Source of the DNA: CALJXB01 sp965225935
GTDB lineage: Bacteria > Pseudomonadota > Alphaproteobacteria > Kiloniellales > JAKSDN01
Length of the DNA: 64,000 nt
Reading direction: 5' to 3'
Assembly: GCA_965225935.1 (NCBI GenBank)
Contig: CBDDCC010000023.1
Location: 186,001-250,000 of the forward strand
The notes under the pieces are model-generated. The model saw nothing but the letters and a program-made list of their open reading frames with translations. It was not told where the DNA came from and ran no database searches. The position numbers and the translations under genes were made by a program. Positions 26,085 through 34,384 of the stretch are shown one piece after another. Each line of letters opens with the position of its first letter. The first letter of the stretch is position 1.

Positions 26085-26780
26085 TTAGGCGTCGCGGTCC
26101 TGCGCGCGTTCCAGCACCTTGAACAGAAGCCTTTCACCATTCTGGATGATGTGTTCGCGCATGGCGTTGGCGGCGCCGTCGGCATCGCGGTCACGCACGG
26201 CGCGGAGGATCGGCGCATGGGATTCGACCTCGCCTTCGGCGTCCGATCCGTAGACCTTCATGTGCACCATCGACTGCCGGGTGGCGGTCTGAAGCCGCTC
26301 CAGGAACTCCAGCAAGATATGATGATCGCAGGGTGAGCAAAGGGCCCAGTGGAAGGCCATGTCCGATTCGATCAAGCCGGCGACGTGGTCCCGTTCGGCG
26401 CAGTCGCGCATGTGCTCGAAGGCGGCATTGATCTTGGCCCGTTCCTCGCGCTTGATCCGACCCTCGACCAGCGCGGATCGCAGCGCGAAGGGCTCAATCA
26501 GCGCGCGCATAGTATAGATCTCCCGCGCCCGGCGGCCGCTGAACTTCGGGATAACCGCGCCCCGCCGGGCGTAGAGTTGCACCAACCCCAGATCGGATAG
26601 CGCGCGTAGCGCCTCGCGGATCGTTTGGCGCGAGGATCCGTAGCGCTCGGCCAGCGGAATCTCGCGCAGCGCCGAGCCAGGCGGAAAGGCGCCGGACAGA
26701 ATTTCGTCGCGCAGGCGGTCCGTGATCGTTGCGCCGAGTGTTGGCGATGTCGCCGTCAAGCCCTTGCCGTCGCGTGCCAT
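26085..26780 (-). CDS. GntR-family regulator, FCD type (sulfatase/TTT cluster)
   Basis: The 231-residue protein has an N-terminal winged helix (ITDRLRDEILSGAFPPGSAL, LAERYGSSRQTIREALRALSDLGL) and a C-terminal FCD ligand-binding domain (MRALIEPFALRSALV, DMAFHWALCSPCDHHILLEF, SHAPILRAVRDRDADGAANAMREHI) with the D/H metal ligands. It is divergent from the sulfatase gene. The palindrome TTGTCGACAA lies 111 bp upstream of its start and again before the sulfatase and TctB genes, so it probably represses itself and the cluster, relieved by a substrate-derived acid. Start ATG 26780 (MARDGKG) is preferred over a longer frame. Confidence 0.88.
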   Translation of the reverse strand: MARDGKGLTATSPTLGATITDRLRDEILSGAFPPGSALREIPLAERYGSSRQTIREALRALSDLGLVQLYARRGAVIPKFSGRRAREIYTMRALIEPFALRSALVEGRIKREERAKINAAFEHMRDCAERDHVAGLIESDMAFHWALCSPCDHHILLEFLERLQTATRQSMVHMKVYGSDAEGEVESHAPILRAVRDRDADGAANAMREHIIQNGERLLFKVLERAQDRDA

Positions 26781-26891
26781 GGCTGATCGATGTCCTCGAA
26801 GGCGCACCCAGGCGCCGCTCGCGCCGCGGGATGTCCGGCCGCCTGCGCTGTCTGCCGAACGTGGCCTTAAATGCCTAAAGTCTAACTCTTT

Positions 26892-26901
26892 TTGTCGACA
26901 A
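26892..26901. promoter_or_regulatory. FCD-GntR operator candidate (TTGTCGACAA)
   Basis: This perfect 10-bp palindrome within TTTTTGTCGACAATT lies upstream of the GntR gene. It has GT/AC half-sites as in FadR-subfamily operators. Confidence 0.6.
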
Positions 26902-27097
26902 TTCAAGCGTACGGTGCAACTCAAACCATCATGAGGGCGCCAAAGGATCAATCCGTGCGGTAAATGCAAATACCTAATATTACATAGATATTCCGATTCA
27001 TGGGAAAGCGGCAATTGGTTTCGCCTTTTTTCCGAGAATCGACCGAGAGGCTGTCGTGGTGGCAGAATTCCAAAGATTCGGTTGTTCGAGGGGAATA

Positions 27098-27107
27098 TTG
27101 TCGACAA
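27098..27107. promoter_or_regulatory. FCD-GntR operator candidate (TTGTCGACAA)
   Basis: The same perfect palindrome appears here as ATATTGTCGACAAAATA, about 225-235 bp before the sulfatase start. Confidence 0.6.
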
Positions 27108-27331
27108 AATACCTTTCACTGCGAGCTTCCGCTGGCGATGTGCCCGACATGGCGCGCGCGGCAAACGGGACCTGGCGCGATCTCGCCGCCGGCTTCCGTC
27201 CCGCCTCTGCGCCGTCCACGACGTCGGCCAGGTCCGAGCGCGCATGACGTCGGCCCGGTCCGGATTCCTGTCGGCGGGGTTCCCAGCGAGACCGGTCACC
27301 TCTGGCCAGTAACCATGTGAAAGCGTCCCGG

Positions 27332-28747
27332 ATGCGCAACTATCTCATCATCATGGCCGACGAATACCGCCGCGACGCGCTGGGCTGCTATGGCCATCCC
27401 TTCGTCCGCACGCCGAACCTGGATTGGCTCGCCGCGAGCGGGACGCGCTTCACGCAGGCCTATACGCCATCACCGATCTGCGTCCCGGCGCGCTCGGCGT
27501 TCGCCACCGGAACGCACGTGCACCGCACCCGGCACTGGTGCAACGCGATGCCCTATGCCGGAGATCCGCCGGGTTGGGCGCACCGGCTTCGCGAGGCCGG
27601 CTACCATACCGCCTCGATCGGCAAGCTTCACCATCGCAGTTGCGGAGACGACAATGGCTTCGTGGAGGAGCTCTTGCCGATGCATGTCCTGAACGGCGTC
27701 GGCTGGATCAAGGGCCTGTTGCGGGAGCCAGGCATAACGCTGGACCGGGCGGCTGACTTCGGCGCCACCATCGGGCCCGGCGAGGACCCCTATACGGATT
27801 ACGACCGGCGGGTCGCCGACCGTGCGGCGGGTTGGATTCGCCTGCGCGGGCAAGCGTCGGGCGGACAGCCATGGGCCTTGTTCGTCTCCTTCGTCCGGCC
27901 CCATTACCCGCTAACCTGTCCGGCGGAGTACCTGGACCCCTATCCGGCCGAGGACATGCCCTTGCCGCGCCCGCCGACCGCAGGAGGGCCGGAGCGGCAT
28001 CCGGTCATCCAGGGCATCCGCGACTTCAACAACTACGACGACTTCTTCGACGATGCGGGCCGGCGCCTGGCGGTCGCGTCCTACTACGGGCTCTGCTCGA
28101 TGATCGACGCTTTCGTGGGCCGCTTGTTGGCGGCGCTGGAGGCAAGCGAGACGTTGGCGGACACGACGATCGCCTTCGTAAGCGATCACGGCGAGTCGCT
28201 GGGCGATCGCGGCCTGTGGACCAAGTGCACCTTGTTCGAGGAGTCGGTTGCGATCCCCCTGATCTTGACCGGCCCGGGACTGCCGCGCGGAGCCATCCGC
28301 GACGATCCGATTTCGCTCCTGGACCTCTACGCGAGCGTGCTGGACGGCGCCGGGCTGGGCGATGAGGACCAGCGGGATTCGGTCTCGCTGTTGGACCCGG
28401 CGAAAGCGAAATCGAAGCGCGCGATCGTCAGCCAGTATCACGACGGTGGCTCGCTTACCGGCCTGTTCATGCTGCGGTGGGGGCGATGGAAGTATCTCTC
28501 CTATCCCGGCCACTCGCCGCAGCTCTTCGACCTCGAGCGCGATCCCGGGGAAAGCGCGGACCGGGGCGGCGACCGCGAACTGCGCTCCCTGCGAGAGAGC
28601 CTGCACGCGCGCCTTGCGGCGGTGTGCGATCCGGAAACGGAGAACGCCCATGCGTTCGCCGACCAAGCCAAGCGAATCGCGGAGCTGGGCGGCCGTGAAG
28701 CGATCCTCGCCAGCCCCGGTTTCGACCACACGCCGGCCCCCGTCTGA
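27332..28747 (+). CDS. Sulfatase (formylglycine-dependent), first copy
   Basis: This 471-residue member of the alkaline-phosphatase-like sulfatase family has the metal/active-site N-terminus YLIIMADEYRRDALGCYGHP and the formylglycine signature CVPAR (C50), the C-x-P-x-R form that the maturation enzyme FGE converts. It also has IAFVSDHGESLGDRG with the D-H metal ligands and a C-terminal LFDLERDPGESAD. No signal peptide is seen, so it should act in the cytoplasm on an imported sulfate ester. GTG 27317 is an alternative start. It is followed by the TTT transporter that may import its substrate. Confidence 0.87.
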   Translation: MRNYLIIMADEYRRDALGCYGHPFVRTPNLDWLAASGTRFTQAYTPSPICVPARSAFATGTHVHRTRHWCNAMPYAGDPPGWAHRLREAGYHTASIGKLHHRSCGDDNGFVEELLPMHVLNGVGWIKGLLREPGITLDRAADFGATIGPGEDPYTDYDRRVADRAAGWIRLRGQASGGQPWALFVSFVRPHYPLTCPAEYLDPYPAEDMPLPRPPTAGGPERHPVIQGIRDFNNYDDFFDDAGRRLAVASYYGLCSMIDAFVGRLLAALEASETLADTTIAFVSDHGESLGDRGLWTKCTLFEESVAIPLILTGPGLPRGAIRDDPISLLDLYASVLDGAGLGDEDQRDSVSLLDPAKAKSKRAIVSQYHDGGSLTGLFMLRWGRWKYLSYPGHSPQLFDLERDPGESADRGGDRELRSLRESLHARLAAVCDPETENAHAFADQAKRIAELGGREAILASPGFDHTPAPV

Positions 28748-28768
28748 TCCGGGTCGTGAGACGAAGGA

Positions 28769-28779
28769 CTGTCGACAAA
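28769..28779. promoter_or_regulatory. Imperfect FCD-GntR operator candidate
   Basis: ACTGTCGACAAAC differs from the perfect palindrome at one outer position. It lies 22 bp after the sulfatase stop. Confidence 0.4.
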
Positions 28780-29150
28780 CCGCTTGCCAGAAACGGCGCT
28801 GGACGACCGGCCTCGCCGAAAGGACGGTTGGCGACCCGCCGCCTTGACCGCGCGCGACACTCGCACCGCTCCGACTCGCGCCGGCCTTCGACGCAAGACA
28901 GCCGCGGATCCATGAGTCGCGCAATCTCCGCCTCGTGAACCCTTCTTTTTCCGCCGAGACCCAGGAGAACGCCCGACGGGTCCAAGATCCATGGCTCAAC
29001 GCGCATCCATGGGTGCAAGCAAAATGAAATCACGAGCCTATCGAGGCCGCTGGCGCGGCCCTTGAGGCGAGTCGGTGCCCTGGAGGGCCGGCTCATGCGC
29101 GCGGATACGGCCTCGCGCCTTGATCGCGAGGTACAGGCTATTTCAAAAAA

Positions 29151-29160
29151 TTGTCGACAA
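29151..29160. promoter_or_regulatory. FCD-GntR operator candidate (TTGTCGACAA)
   Basis: This perfect palindrome lies within AAAAAATTGTCGACAATAGAAA, 79 bp upstream of the preferred tctB start, where a repressor could block the tctBAC promoter. Confidence 0.62.
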
Positions 29161-29238
29161 TAGAAAATGCTTCGGCAATACTTGTTTTTGCCAATTCGAG
29201 GACACCAGTATCCTACCAAAACTCTGATTGCCGAGGCA

Positions 29239-29832
29239 ATGCATAGCGAAAAACTAAAGGACACCGCACTCGGCCTGATGGTGTTGGCCTTCGCGATCGG
29301 CGGATTCTTGTTCGTCAATCCGACCGACGCACCAGTGGCGGAAGGCCCGGGCGGGATGAGCTGGCGCACGGTGCCCTTGATCTACTCCGGGCTGCTGCTG
29401 GTCCTAGCGGTCCTGTTCATCTCGATCACCCTGCTTCGCGGCCCCATCCCGACGGAGGTCGGCGCAAGGGAACCGGTGGGCGAGGCGGCCGGGCCGGACG
29501 GCGAAGGGGACGGCGAGCCGGCCGGACCGGAGCCCGAACGCTTCGGCTTACGGCTGTCGACACTGCGTCGTGTGGCGGTCGTCGTCGTCCTCGTGATCTA
29601 TTCCCAGGCATTGGGGGCCTTTGGATTCGCGATCTCTACGCCGGTTTTCCTCTTCGTCCTGCTCCATGTCTTCGGGAAATCGAACGTTCGGGAGAACGCA
29701 CTGGTCGCGCTGATCGGCGGGCTGCTGCTGTGGGTTCTTTTCGCGCATCTACTGCACATGCCGCTGCGCGGCGACCTTTGGGACCCCCTGTCGCCGGCGC
29801 TGACGGGCTTGATGCGGAGCTTGGGGACCTAA
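29239..29832 (+). CDS. tctB: TTT transporter small membrane subunit TctB
   Basis: The 197-residue protein has four predicted hydrophobic helices (LGLMVLAFAIGGFLFV, TVPLIYSGLLLVLAVLFISI, VAVVVVLVIYSQALGAFGF, LVALIGGLLLWVLFAHLL), as in the small TctB subunit of tripartite tricarboxylate transporters. A long acidic, Pro/Gly-rich cytoplasmic loop lies between helices 2 and 3. It is 3 bp from the TctA gene. Start ATG 29239 (MHSEKL) is preferred; an upstream in-frame start at 29167 would overlap the operator. Confidence 0.87.
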   Translation: MHSEKLKDTALGLMVLAFAIGGFLFVNPTDAPVAEGPGGMSWRTVPLIYSGLLLVLAVLFISITLLRGPIPTEVGAREPVGEAAGPDGEGDGEPAGPEPERFGLRLSTLRRVAVVVVLVIYSQALGAFGFAISTPVFLFVLLHVFGKSNVRENALVALIGGLLLWVLFAHLLHMPLRGDLWDPLSPALTGLMRSLGT

Positions 29833-29835
29833 GCG

Positions 29836-31353
29836 ATGATCGAGGGGCTGATCGAGGGCTTCGCGACGGTCAGCGCGCCGACTCACCTGGGACTAATTCT
29901 GACCGGCACCATACTGGGCTTGCTGGTAGGCGCCTTACCGGGCTTGTCCTCGCCCATGGCGATCATCGTGCTGCTGCCGATCACCTACAGCATGACGCCC
30001 CTGTCCGCCTTCGAGGTCATGATGGGCATCTATGTCAGCACCAAGCTGGGGGGCTCGTTCGCGTCGATCCTGTTGCGCACCCCCGGGACGCCGGCGGCGG
30101 CCTGCACCGTGCTCGACGGCTATCCCATGGCACAGAGGGGCCAAGCCAGCCTGGCGCTGGGCTACTCGGCGATGGGCTCGGCCGCGGGAGGTTTCATCAG
30201 CTGGATCGTCGCGATCAGTTTCGTGCCGCTGATCTCCGCCATCGCCTTGCACTCCGAACCGGCCGATATCGCGCTCCTGGCGATCGCGGGGCTGGTGCTG
30301 GTCGCGTCGTTCACGCGGGCCTCGATGATCCGCGGCATGATCGGCGTGCTGATCGGGTTGCTGATCGCCAGCGTCGGATACGACGTGCAGGACGGCGTCG
30401 AGCGCTATTCTTTCGGCCATCCGATCATGGCCTCCGGCATCTCCTTCTCGGCCGTTCTGGTCGGGTTTTTCGGCATCGCGGTCGTCCTCAGCGACGTCGA
30501 CATGGTCGGCCGCGGCAGCCATCTGGTGAGCGAGAAGGTCGGTATGGCGCTTCCCCGGATCGGTGACATGGTCCGTCGCTGGAAGGCATGGGCGATCGGA
30601 ACCGCTTATGGCGTCTTCGTGGGGGCGATTCCCGGCGTCGGCTCCGACGGCTCGGTCTGGATGGCCTACGCGACGGTCCGGGGACAATCGAAGACACCGG
30701 AAAACTTCGGCAAAGGCGAGCCTGACGGCATCCTGGCACCGGAGAGCTCCAACAACGCGACGACCGGCGGGACGATGATCCCGATGCTCACATTGGGTAT
30801 CCCCGGCGACGGCTCGACAGCCGTGATGCTGGGCGCCATGATCCTGCACGGGCTGCAGCCTGGCGTGACGCTGATGACGACCAGCGCCGAGTTCGTCTAT
30901 GGCATCCTGGCCTCGTTGTTCTACGCCAACATCTTCATGCTGATCGTGGCGCTGTTTTCGATCAGGCTGTTCATCGCCATTCTGCGCCGCGACCGCTCCT
31001 CGATCTTCCCGTTCATTCTCGTATTCACGGTCATCGGGGCCTTCGCCGAGGACAACCACATCTTCCCCGTCTATGTGGCGATCGTCTGCGGCGTCGCGGG
31101 CTACCTCTTCGAGGCGCGAAAATTCCCGGTCGTGACCATTGTGCTCGGCGCCATCCTCGGGCCGATCATCGAATACAACATCCGTCTCGGCTTGGCCTAC
31201 TCGGCCGGCGACTGGGTCACCTTCATCTCAACCTGGCCGCGCGCGATCATGACCGGCGGAATAGTCCTGCTTGTGCTGAGAGAATTCTACCTCGGAATTC
31301 GCAAGGTGCGAAATGCCAACGATTCGCAACTCAAACAGGGAGTTGAAACATGA
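29836..31353 (+). CDS. tctA: TTT transporter large permease TctA
   Basis: The 505-residue polytopic permease matches TctA. It has the repeated conserved motifs GALPGLSSPMAIIVLLPITY and GAIPGVGSDGSVWMAYATV, YVSTKLGGSFASILLRTPGTPAAA, and TLGIPGDGSTAVMLGAMILHG. Its start follows TctB closely and its stop overlaps the TctC start (ATGA), so the three subunits are translationally coupled. Together they import a carboxylated substrate driven by an ion gradient. Being flanked by two sulfatases suggests a sulfated or sulfonated acid, but this is inference. Confidence 0.92.
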   Translation: MIEGLIEGFATVSAPTHLGLILTGTILGLLVGALPGLSSPMAIIVLLPITYSMTPLSAFEVMMGIYVSTKLGGSFASILLRTPGTPAAACTVLDGYPMAQRGQASLALGYSAMGSAAGGFISWIVAISFVPLISAIALHSEPADIALLAIAGLVLVASFTRASMIRGMIGVLIGLLIASVGYDVQDGVERYSFGHPIMASGISFSAVLVGFFGIAVVLSDVDMVGRGSHLVSEKVGMALPRIGDMVRRWKAWAIGTAYGVFVGAIPGVGSDGSVWMAYATVRGQSKTPENFGKGEPDGILAPESSNNATTGGTMIPMLTLGIPGDGSTAVMLGAMILHGLQPGVTLMTTSAEFVYGILASLFYANIFMLIVALFSIRLFIAILRRDRSSIFPFILVFTVIGAFAEDNHIFPVYVAIVCGVAGYLFEARKFPVVTIVLGAILGPIIEYNIRLGLAYSAGDWVTFISTWPRAIMTGGIVLLVLREFYLGIRKVRNANDSQLKQGVET

Positions 31354-32318
31354 GAATCAACCAGATCCTTTCCTCTGGTGTCGCGCTCGCCATGGTCGGT
31401 GCCATCTCCATGGCGGCCGTCGGCGACGGCTTGGCCGACTACCCTGACGGCACGCTGCGTATCGTCGTGCCTTGGCGGGCCGGGGGCGGCACTGACTCCA
31501 TCGCCCGCGCACTGGCAACAGCGATGGAAGAGGTGTCCGGTCAGACGGTGATCGTCGAGAACATCACGGGCGGAGCCGGCAACGCGGGCATGCTCGCGGT
31601 GAAGAACGCAAGGCCGGACGGCAACACCATGCTGCTCAACGGCTCCAGCGACGTTACGGCGCCGATCGTCTTTCGCGAAGTGCCGTTCAGCCTCGACGAC
31701 TACGTCTGCATTGGCGGGGTTTATCAGACACCCGCCTGGGTCCTGTCCAACAAGGAACAGGGCTTCGGCAGCTTCGGCGATTTCGTGAAGGCCGCCAAGG
31801 ACAGTCCCGGCAAACTGTCCCTCGGTGTCACCGCGTTGGCGACGCCGGACCACGTCCTCGCGGAGGCTCTGGTCAAGCAGCACGGTATCGACGTCCGCAT
31901 CATTCCCTTCAACGGCGGCGCGCCGCTGAAGAAGGCGCTGATCGGCAATCAAGTCAACGCCGGCGTCCTGATCGCTCCGGTGATGCTGAACGAAGTGAAG
32001 GGCGGAATCGCTAATGTCTTGGTTTCCGGCGGCTCGTTGGAAGGGATCAACTATGCGCCGCTGCACGATATAGAGGTCCCGTCCGACTACGGCGTGGATA
32101 TCGAAATCGGATCCGTCCGGGGCGTCTTCATGCCTAAGGATGTGCCCGCCGAGGTCGCGGCGAAGGCCGAGGAAATCGTCGGCAGCGCAGCGCAGAGCCA
32201 GGCCTTCCGGGATTTTGGCGACAACTTCGGCTTCGCGCCGATCTGGATGCCGGCGGAAGCGTTTTGCAGTTTCATGAAGGAGGAAGACGCGATCTATCGT
32301 TCGATCGATTCCTCTTGA
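31350..32318 (+). CDS. tctC: TTT periplasmic binding protein TctC (Bug family)
   Basis: This is a 322-residue extracytoplasmic receptor with a Sec signal peptide (cleavage near residue 29, GLA|DYP). Bug-family marks are IVVPWRAGGGTDSIARALA, VIVENITGGAGNAGM, NARPDGNTMLL and GVTALATPDHVLAEAL. The ATG overlaps the TctA stop codon. Bug receptors bind one carboxylate ligand; which one cannot be told here. The gap to the next sulfatase gene is 170 bp. Confidence 0.9.
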   Translation: MRINQILSSGVALAMVGAISMAAVGDGLADYPDGTLRIVVPWRAGGGTDSIARALATAMEEVSGQTVIVENITGGAGNAGMLAVKNARPDGNTMLLNGSSDVTAPIVFREVPFSLDDYVCIGGVYQTPAWVLSNKEQGFGSFGDFVKAAKDSPGKLSLGVTALATPDHVLAEALVKQHGIDVRIIPFNGGAPLKKALIGNQVNAGVLIAPVMLNEVKGGIANVLVSGGSLEGINYAPLHDIEVPSDYGVDIEIGSVRGVFMPKDVPAEVAAKAEEIVGSAAQSQAFRDFGDNFGFAPIWMPAEAFCSFMKEEDAIYRSIDSS

Positions 32319-32487
32319 AGGTTGACGCCGCGGCGGGCGGTGACTGCGCAGCCATTCGCCGAGGACTCGGGGTGGGCGTGTCCGGCATGGCGAGGAGCCA
32401 TGCGGGTAGGGGCGCCCACTTCGCGGTTGAGTCTCTCTCCCATGGAGCGGCCGGGCTCCGGGAGGGCGCGAAACAGGGAACCAGACC

Positions 32488-34032
32488 ATGCCATTATCCC
32501 GTCCCAACATCGTGCTGATCACGACCGATCAGCACCGGGCCGACTGCTTCTCGTTCGCCCGGCCGGACATCAAGACGCCGCACATCGGCAGGTTGGCGGC
32601 ACGGGGAACGCGCTTCGAGCGCTGCTATTGTCCCGCCCCGCTGTGCCAGCCGGCCCGAGCGTCGATCCTGACGGGCATGCTTCCTTTCACCCACGGCGTC
32701 CGCGACAACGGCATCGACCTTCCGGACGACATGGTCGAGCGGGGCTTCGCGGCCCAGGCCGCTGGGCTGGGGTACAAGACGGCCCTGCTCGGCAAGGCGC
32801 ATCTGGCCACTCAGCACACCTTCGAGCCTACGGGCCGGCCGGAGTGCAGGCATACCATGGCGGACTACTATGACGGCTGGTTCGGTCCCTACATGGGGTT
32901 CGACCATGTCGAACTGTTCATCGATGGTCCGGTGAAATGGCCGAGCTGGGAACCGCCGCTCGGCCTGCACTACACCAAGTGGCTGTACGCGGACGGCTTC
33001 GGGAGGGAGAAAGACGAGCTGTACTTCAAGGGCCCGAAACCAGCTAGCGGGGCGCAGCAGGTGCACGTGCCGGAGTTGCCGCTGGTTTGGCACACCTCGA
33101 GCTGGCTGGGAGACCGGGCAACGGAGTACATCCGCAAACAGACCCGCGGCGATCCCTTCCTGCTCTGGGTCTCGTTTCCCGACCCGCACCATCCCTTCGA
33201 CGCGCCGGAGCCGTGGGCCGGCATGCATAGGCCGGAGGACGTCAACCTTCCGGAGCATCGACGACTGGATCTCTCGCGGCGGCCCTGGTGGCACGAGGCG
33301 AGCCTCACGGGCACGCCGAGGACGAACGAGGAGTTCCGCCAGATTCGCGAGCAGCTCTCGCGCCAAAAGGCGTTTTCGGACCGCCAGTTGCGCGATATGA
33401 CGGCGTCCTATTTCGGCATGATCTCGCTCGTCGACCACAACGTGGGCCGAATCATGGCCGCTTTGGCGGCGCAGGGCTTGGAGGAAGACACGCTCGTCAT
33501 CCTGACGTCGGACCACGGCGAGTTCCTGGGCGATCACGGGTTGTTGTTCAAAGGGCCGATGCTCTACGACAGTCTGATCCGCGTCGCACTCCTCTGCGCC
33601 GGCCCTGGCGTCGAGAAGGGAAGACTTGTTCGAGAGGTGGTGTCCACGGTCGATCTCGCTCCGACCATCGTCGACTTCTGCGGCGGACACTCGCGAGGCT
33701 ATCACGGCGATTCGTTGCTTCCGGCCATGGCGGGCGGCGACGCCCGGCGCGCTCCGATGCGGAACCATGCGTACATCGAATGGGGGCTGGATGCGTCGCG
33801 CTGCGGCGTCGAGCTGGACCTGCGGACCGTCGTTTCCGGCGGCTATCGATATACGCAGGAGGTGCTATCCGGCGAGGGAGAGCTCTACGACCTTCAGCGC
33901 GATCCGCATGAAATGGACAACCTCTTTCGCGATCCGGCGAATGGAGACGTCAAGGACCAGATGGAAGACCTGCTGCGCGCGCGCGCGGACGACGCGCGCG
34001 CGGACCTCCTGCCCACCGTCGGCATGTGCTGA
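32488..34032 (+). CDS. Sulfatase (formylglycine-dependent), second copy
   Basis: The 514-residue sulfatase starts MPLSRPNIVLITTDQHRADC, with the modified-Cys signature CQPAR (C53), LVILTSDHGEFLGDHGLLFKG metal ligands and LYDLQRDPHEMDNLF near the end. It is distinct from the first sulfatase and not a recent duplicate. There is no signal peptide. A CAGGGAACC run precedes the ATG. Two sulfatases of different sequence in one cluster suggest either two sulfated positions on a substrate or two related substrates. Confidence 0.88.
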   Translation: MPLSRPNIVLITTDQHRADCFSFARPDIKTPHIGRLAARGTRFERCYCPAPLCQPARASILTGMLPFTHGVRDNGIDLPDDMVERGFAAQAAGLGYKTALLGKAHLATQHTFEPTGRPECRHTMADYYDGWFGPYMGFDHVELFIDGPVKWPSWEPPLGLHYTKWLYADGFGREKDELYFKGPKPASGAQQVHVPELPLVWHTSSWLGDRATEYIRKQTRGDPFLLWVSFPDPHHPFDAPEPWAGMHRPEDVNLPEHRRLDLSRRPWWHEASLTGTPRTNEEFRQIREQLSRQKAFSDRQLRDMTASYFGMISLVDHNVGRIMAALAAQGLEEDTLVILTSDHGEFLGDHGLLFKGPMLYDSLIRVALLCAGPGVEKGRLVREVVSTVDLAPTIVDFCGGHSRGYHGDSLLPAMAGGDARRAPMRNHAYIEWGLDASRCGVELDLRTVVSGGYRYTQEVLSGEGELYDLQRDPHEMDNLFRDPANGDVKDQMEDLLRARADDARADLLPTVGMC

Positions 34033-34072
34033 GGCACCGGCCGCTCCCTAGGAAACGCGGGACCGGCGGCGC

Positions 34073-34381
34073 TCAGATCAAGGCGTCGCGCGCCCAGACC
34101 TCGGCGTCCTCGAGGGTTCGGGTGAAGCGCCGGATCATGTCGACGATCTTCCGCTCCTCGATGATGAGCGGCGGGCAGAACGCGATCGAATCCTGAATGG
34201 CGCGAATGATGAGACCATGGCGGTGCGCCTGTTCGAAGACGTAGGCGCCGAGCTCGCCCCGAGGCCAAAAGGGCTCCTTGGTCGGCTTGTCGGCCACGAG
34301 CTCGACGGCGGCGATCAGACCGAGGCCACGGACCTCGCCGACGAGAGGATGGTCGGAGAGGGCCCGAAGGCCACCCTGCAA
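34073..34381 (-). pseudogene. C-terminal fragment of a class III aminotransferase
   Basis: About 100 residues survive: LVGEVRGLGLIAAVELVADK, FEQAHRHGLIIRAIQDSIAFCPPLIIEERKI..., the small C-terminal domain typical of omega-aminotransferases. The PLP-binding domain is missing and the coding sequence ends within a few bases of the adjoining integrase-core IS. No upstream half was found beyond that IS. Confidence 0.8.
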
Positions 34382-34384
34382 CAG

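Larger units (their letters stand above)
26781..27331. other. Divergent regulatory region
   Basis: This ~550-bp gap lies between the GntR gene and the first sulfatase. It holds two TTGTCGACAA palindromes (26892 and 27098) in AT-rich surroundings. No gene with credible coding signs was seen. Confidence 0.6.
28748..29238. other. Regulatory gap before tctB
   Basis: This ~490-bp gap contains one imperfect (28769) and one perfect (29151) TTGTCGACAA-type site. The second is followed by an AT-rich stretch just ahead of the TctB gene. No gene recognised. Confidence 0.55.

Noticed and set aside
29935..31059. Long minus-strand open frame opposite tctA
   Set aside because: Charged, low-complexity translation (many D, H, R, Q) with no motif; it is the mirror of a strongly conserved permease gene.
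32494..33768. 424-codon minus-strand frame opposite the second sulfatase
   Set aside because: Pure shadow of a gene with intact catalytic motifs on the other strand.
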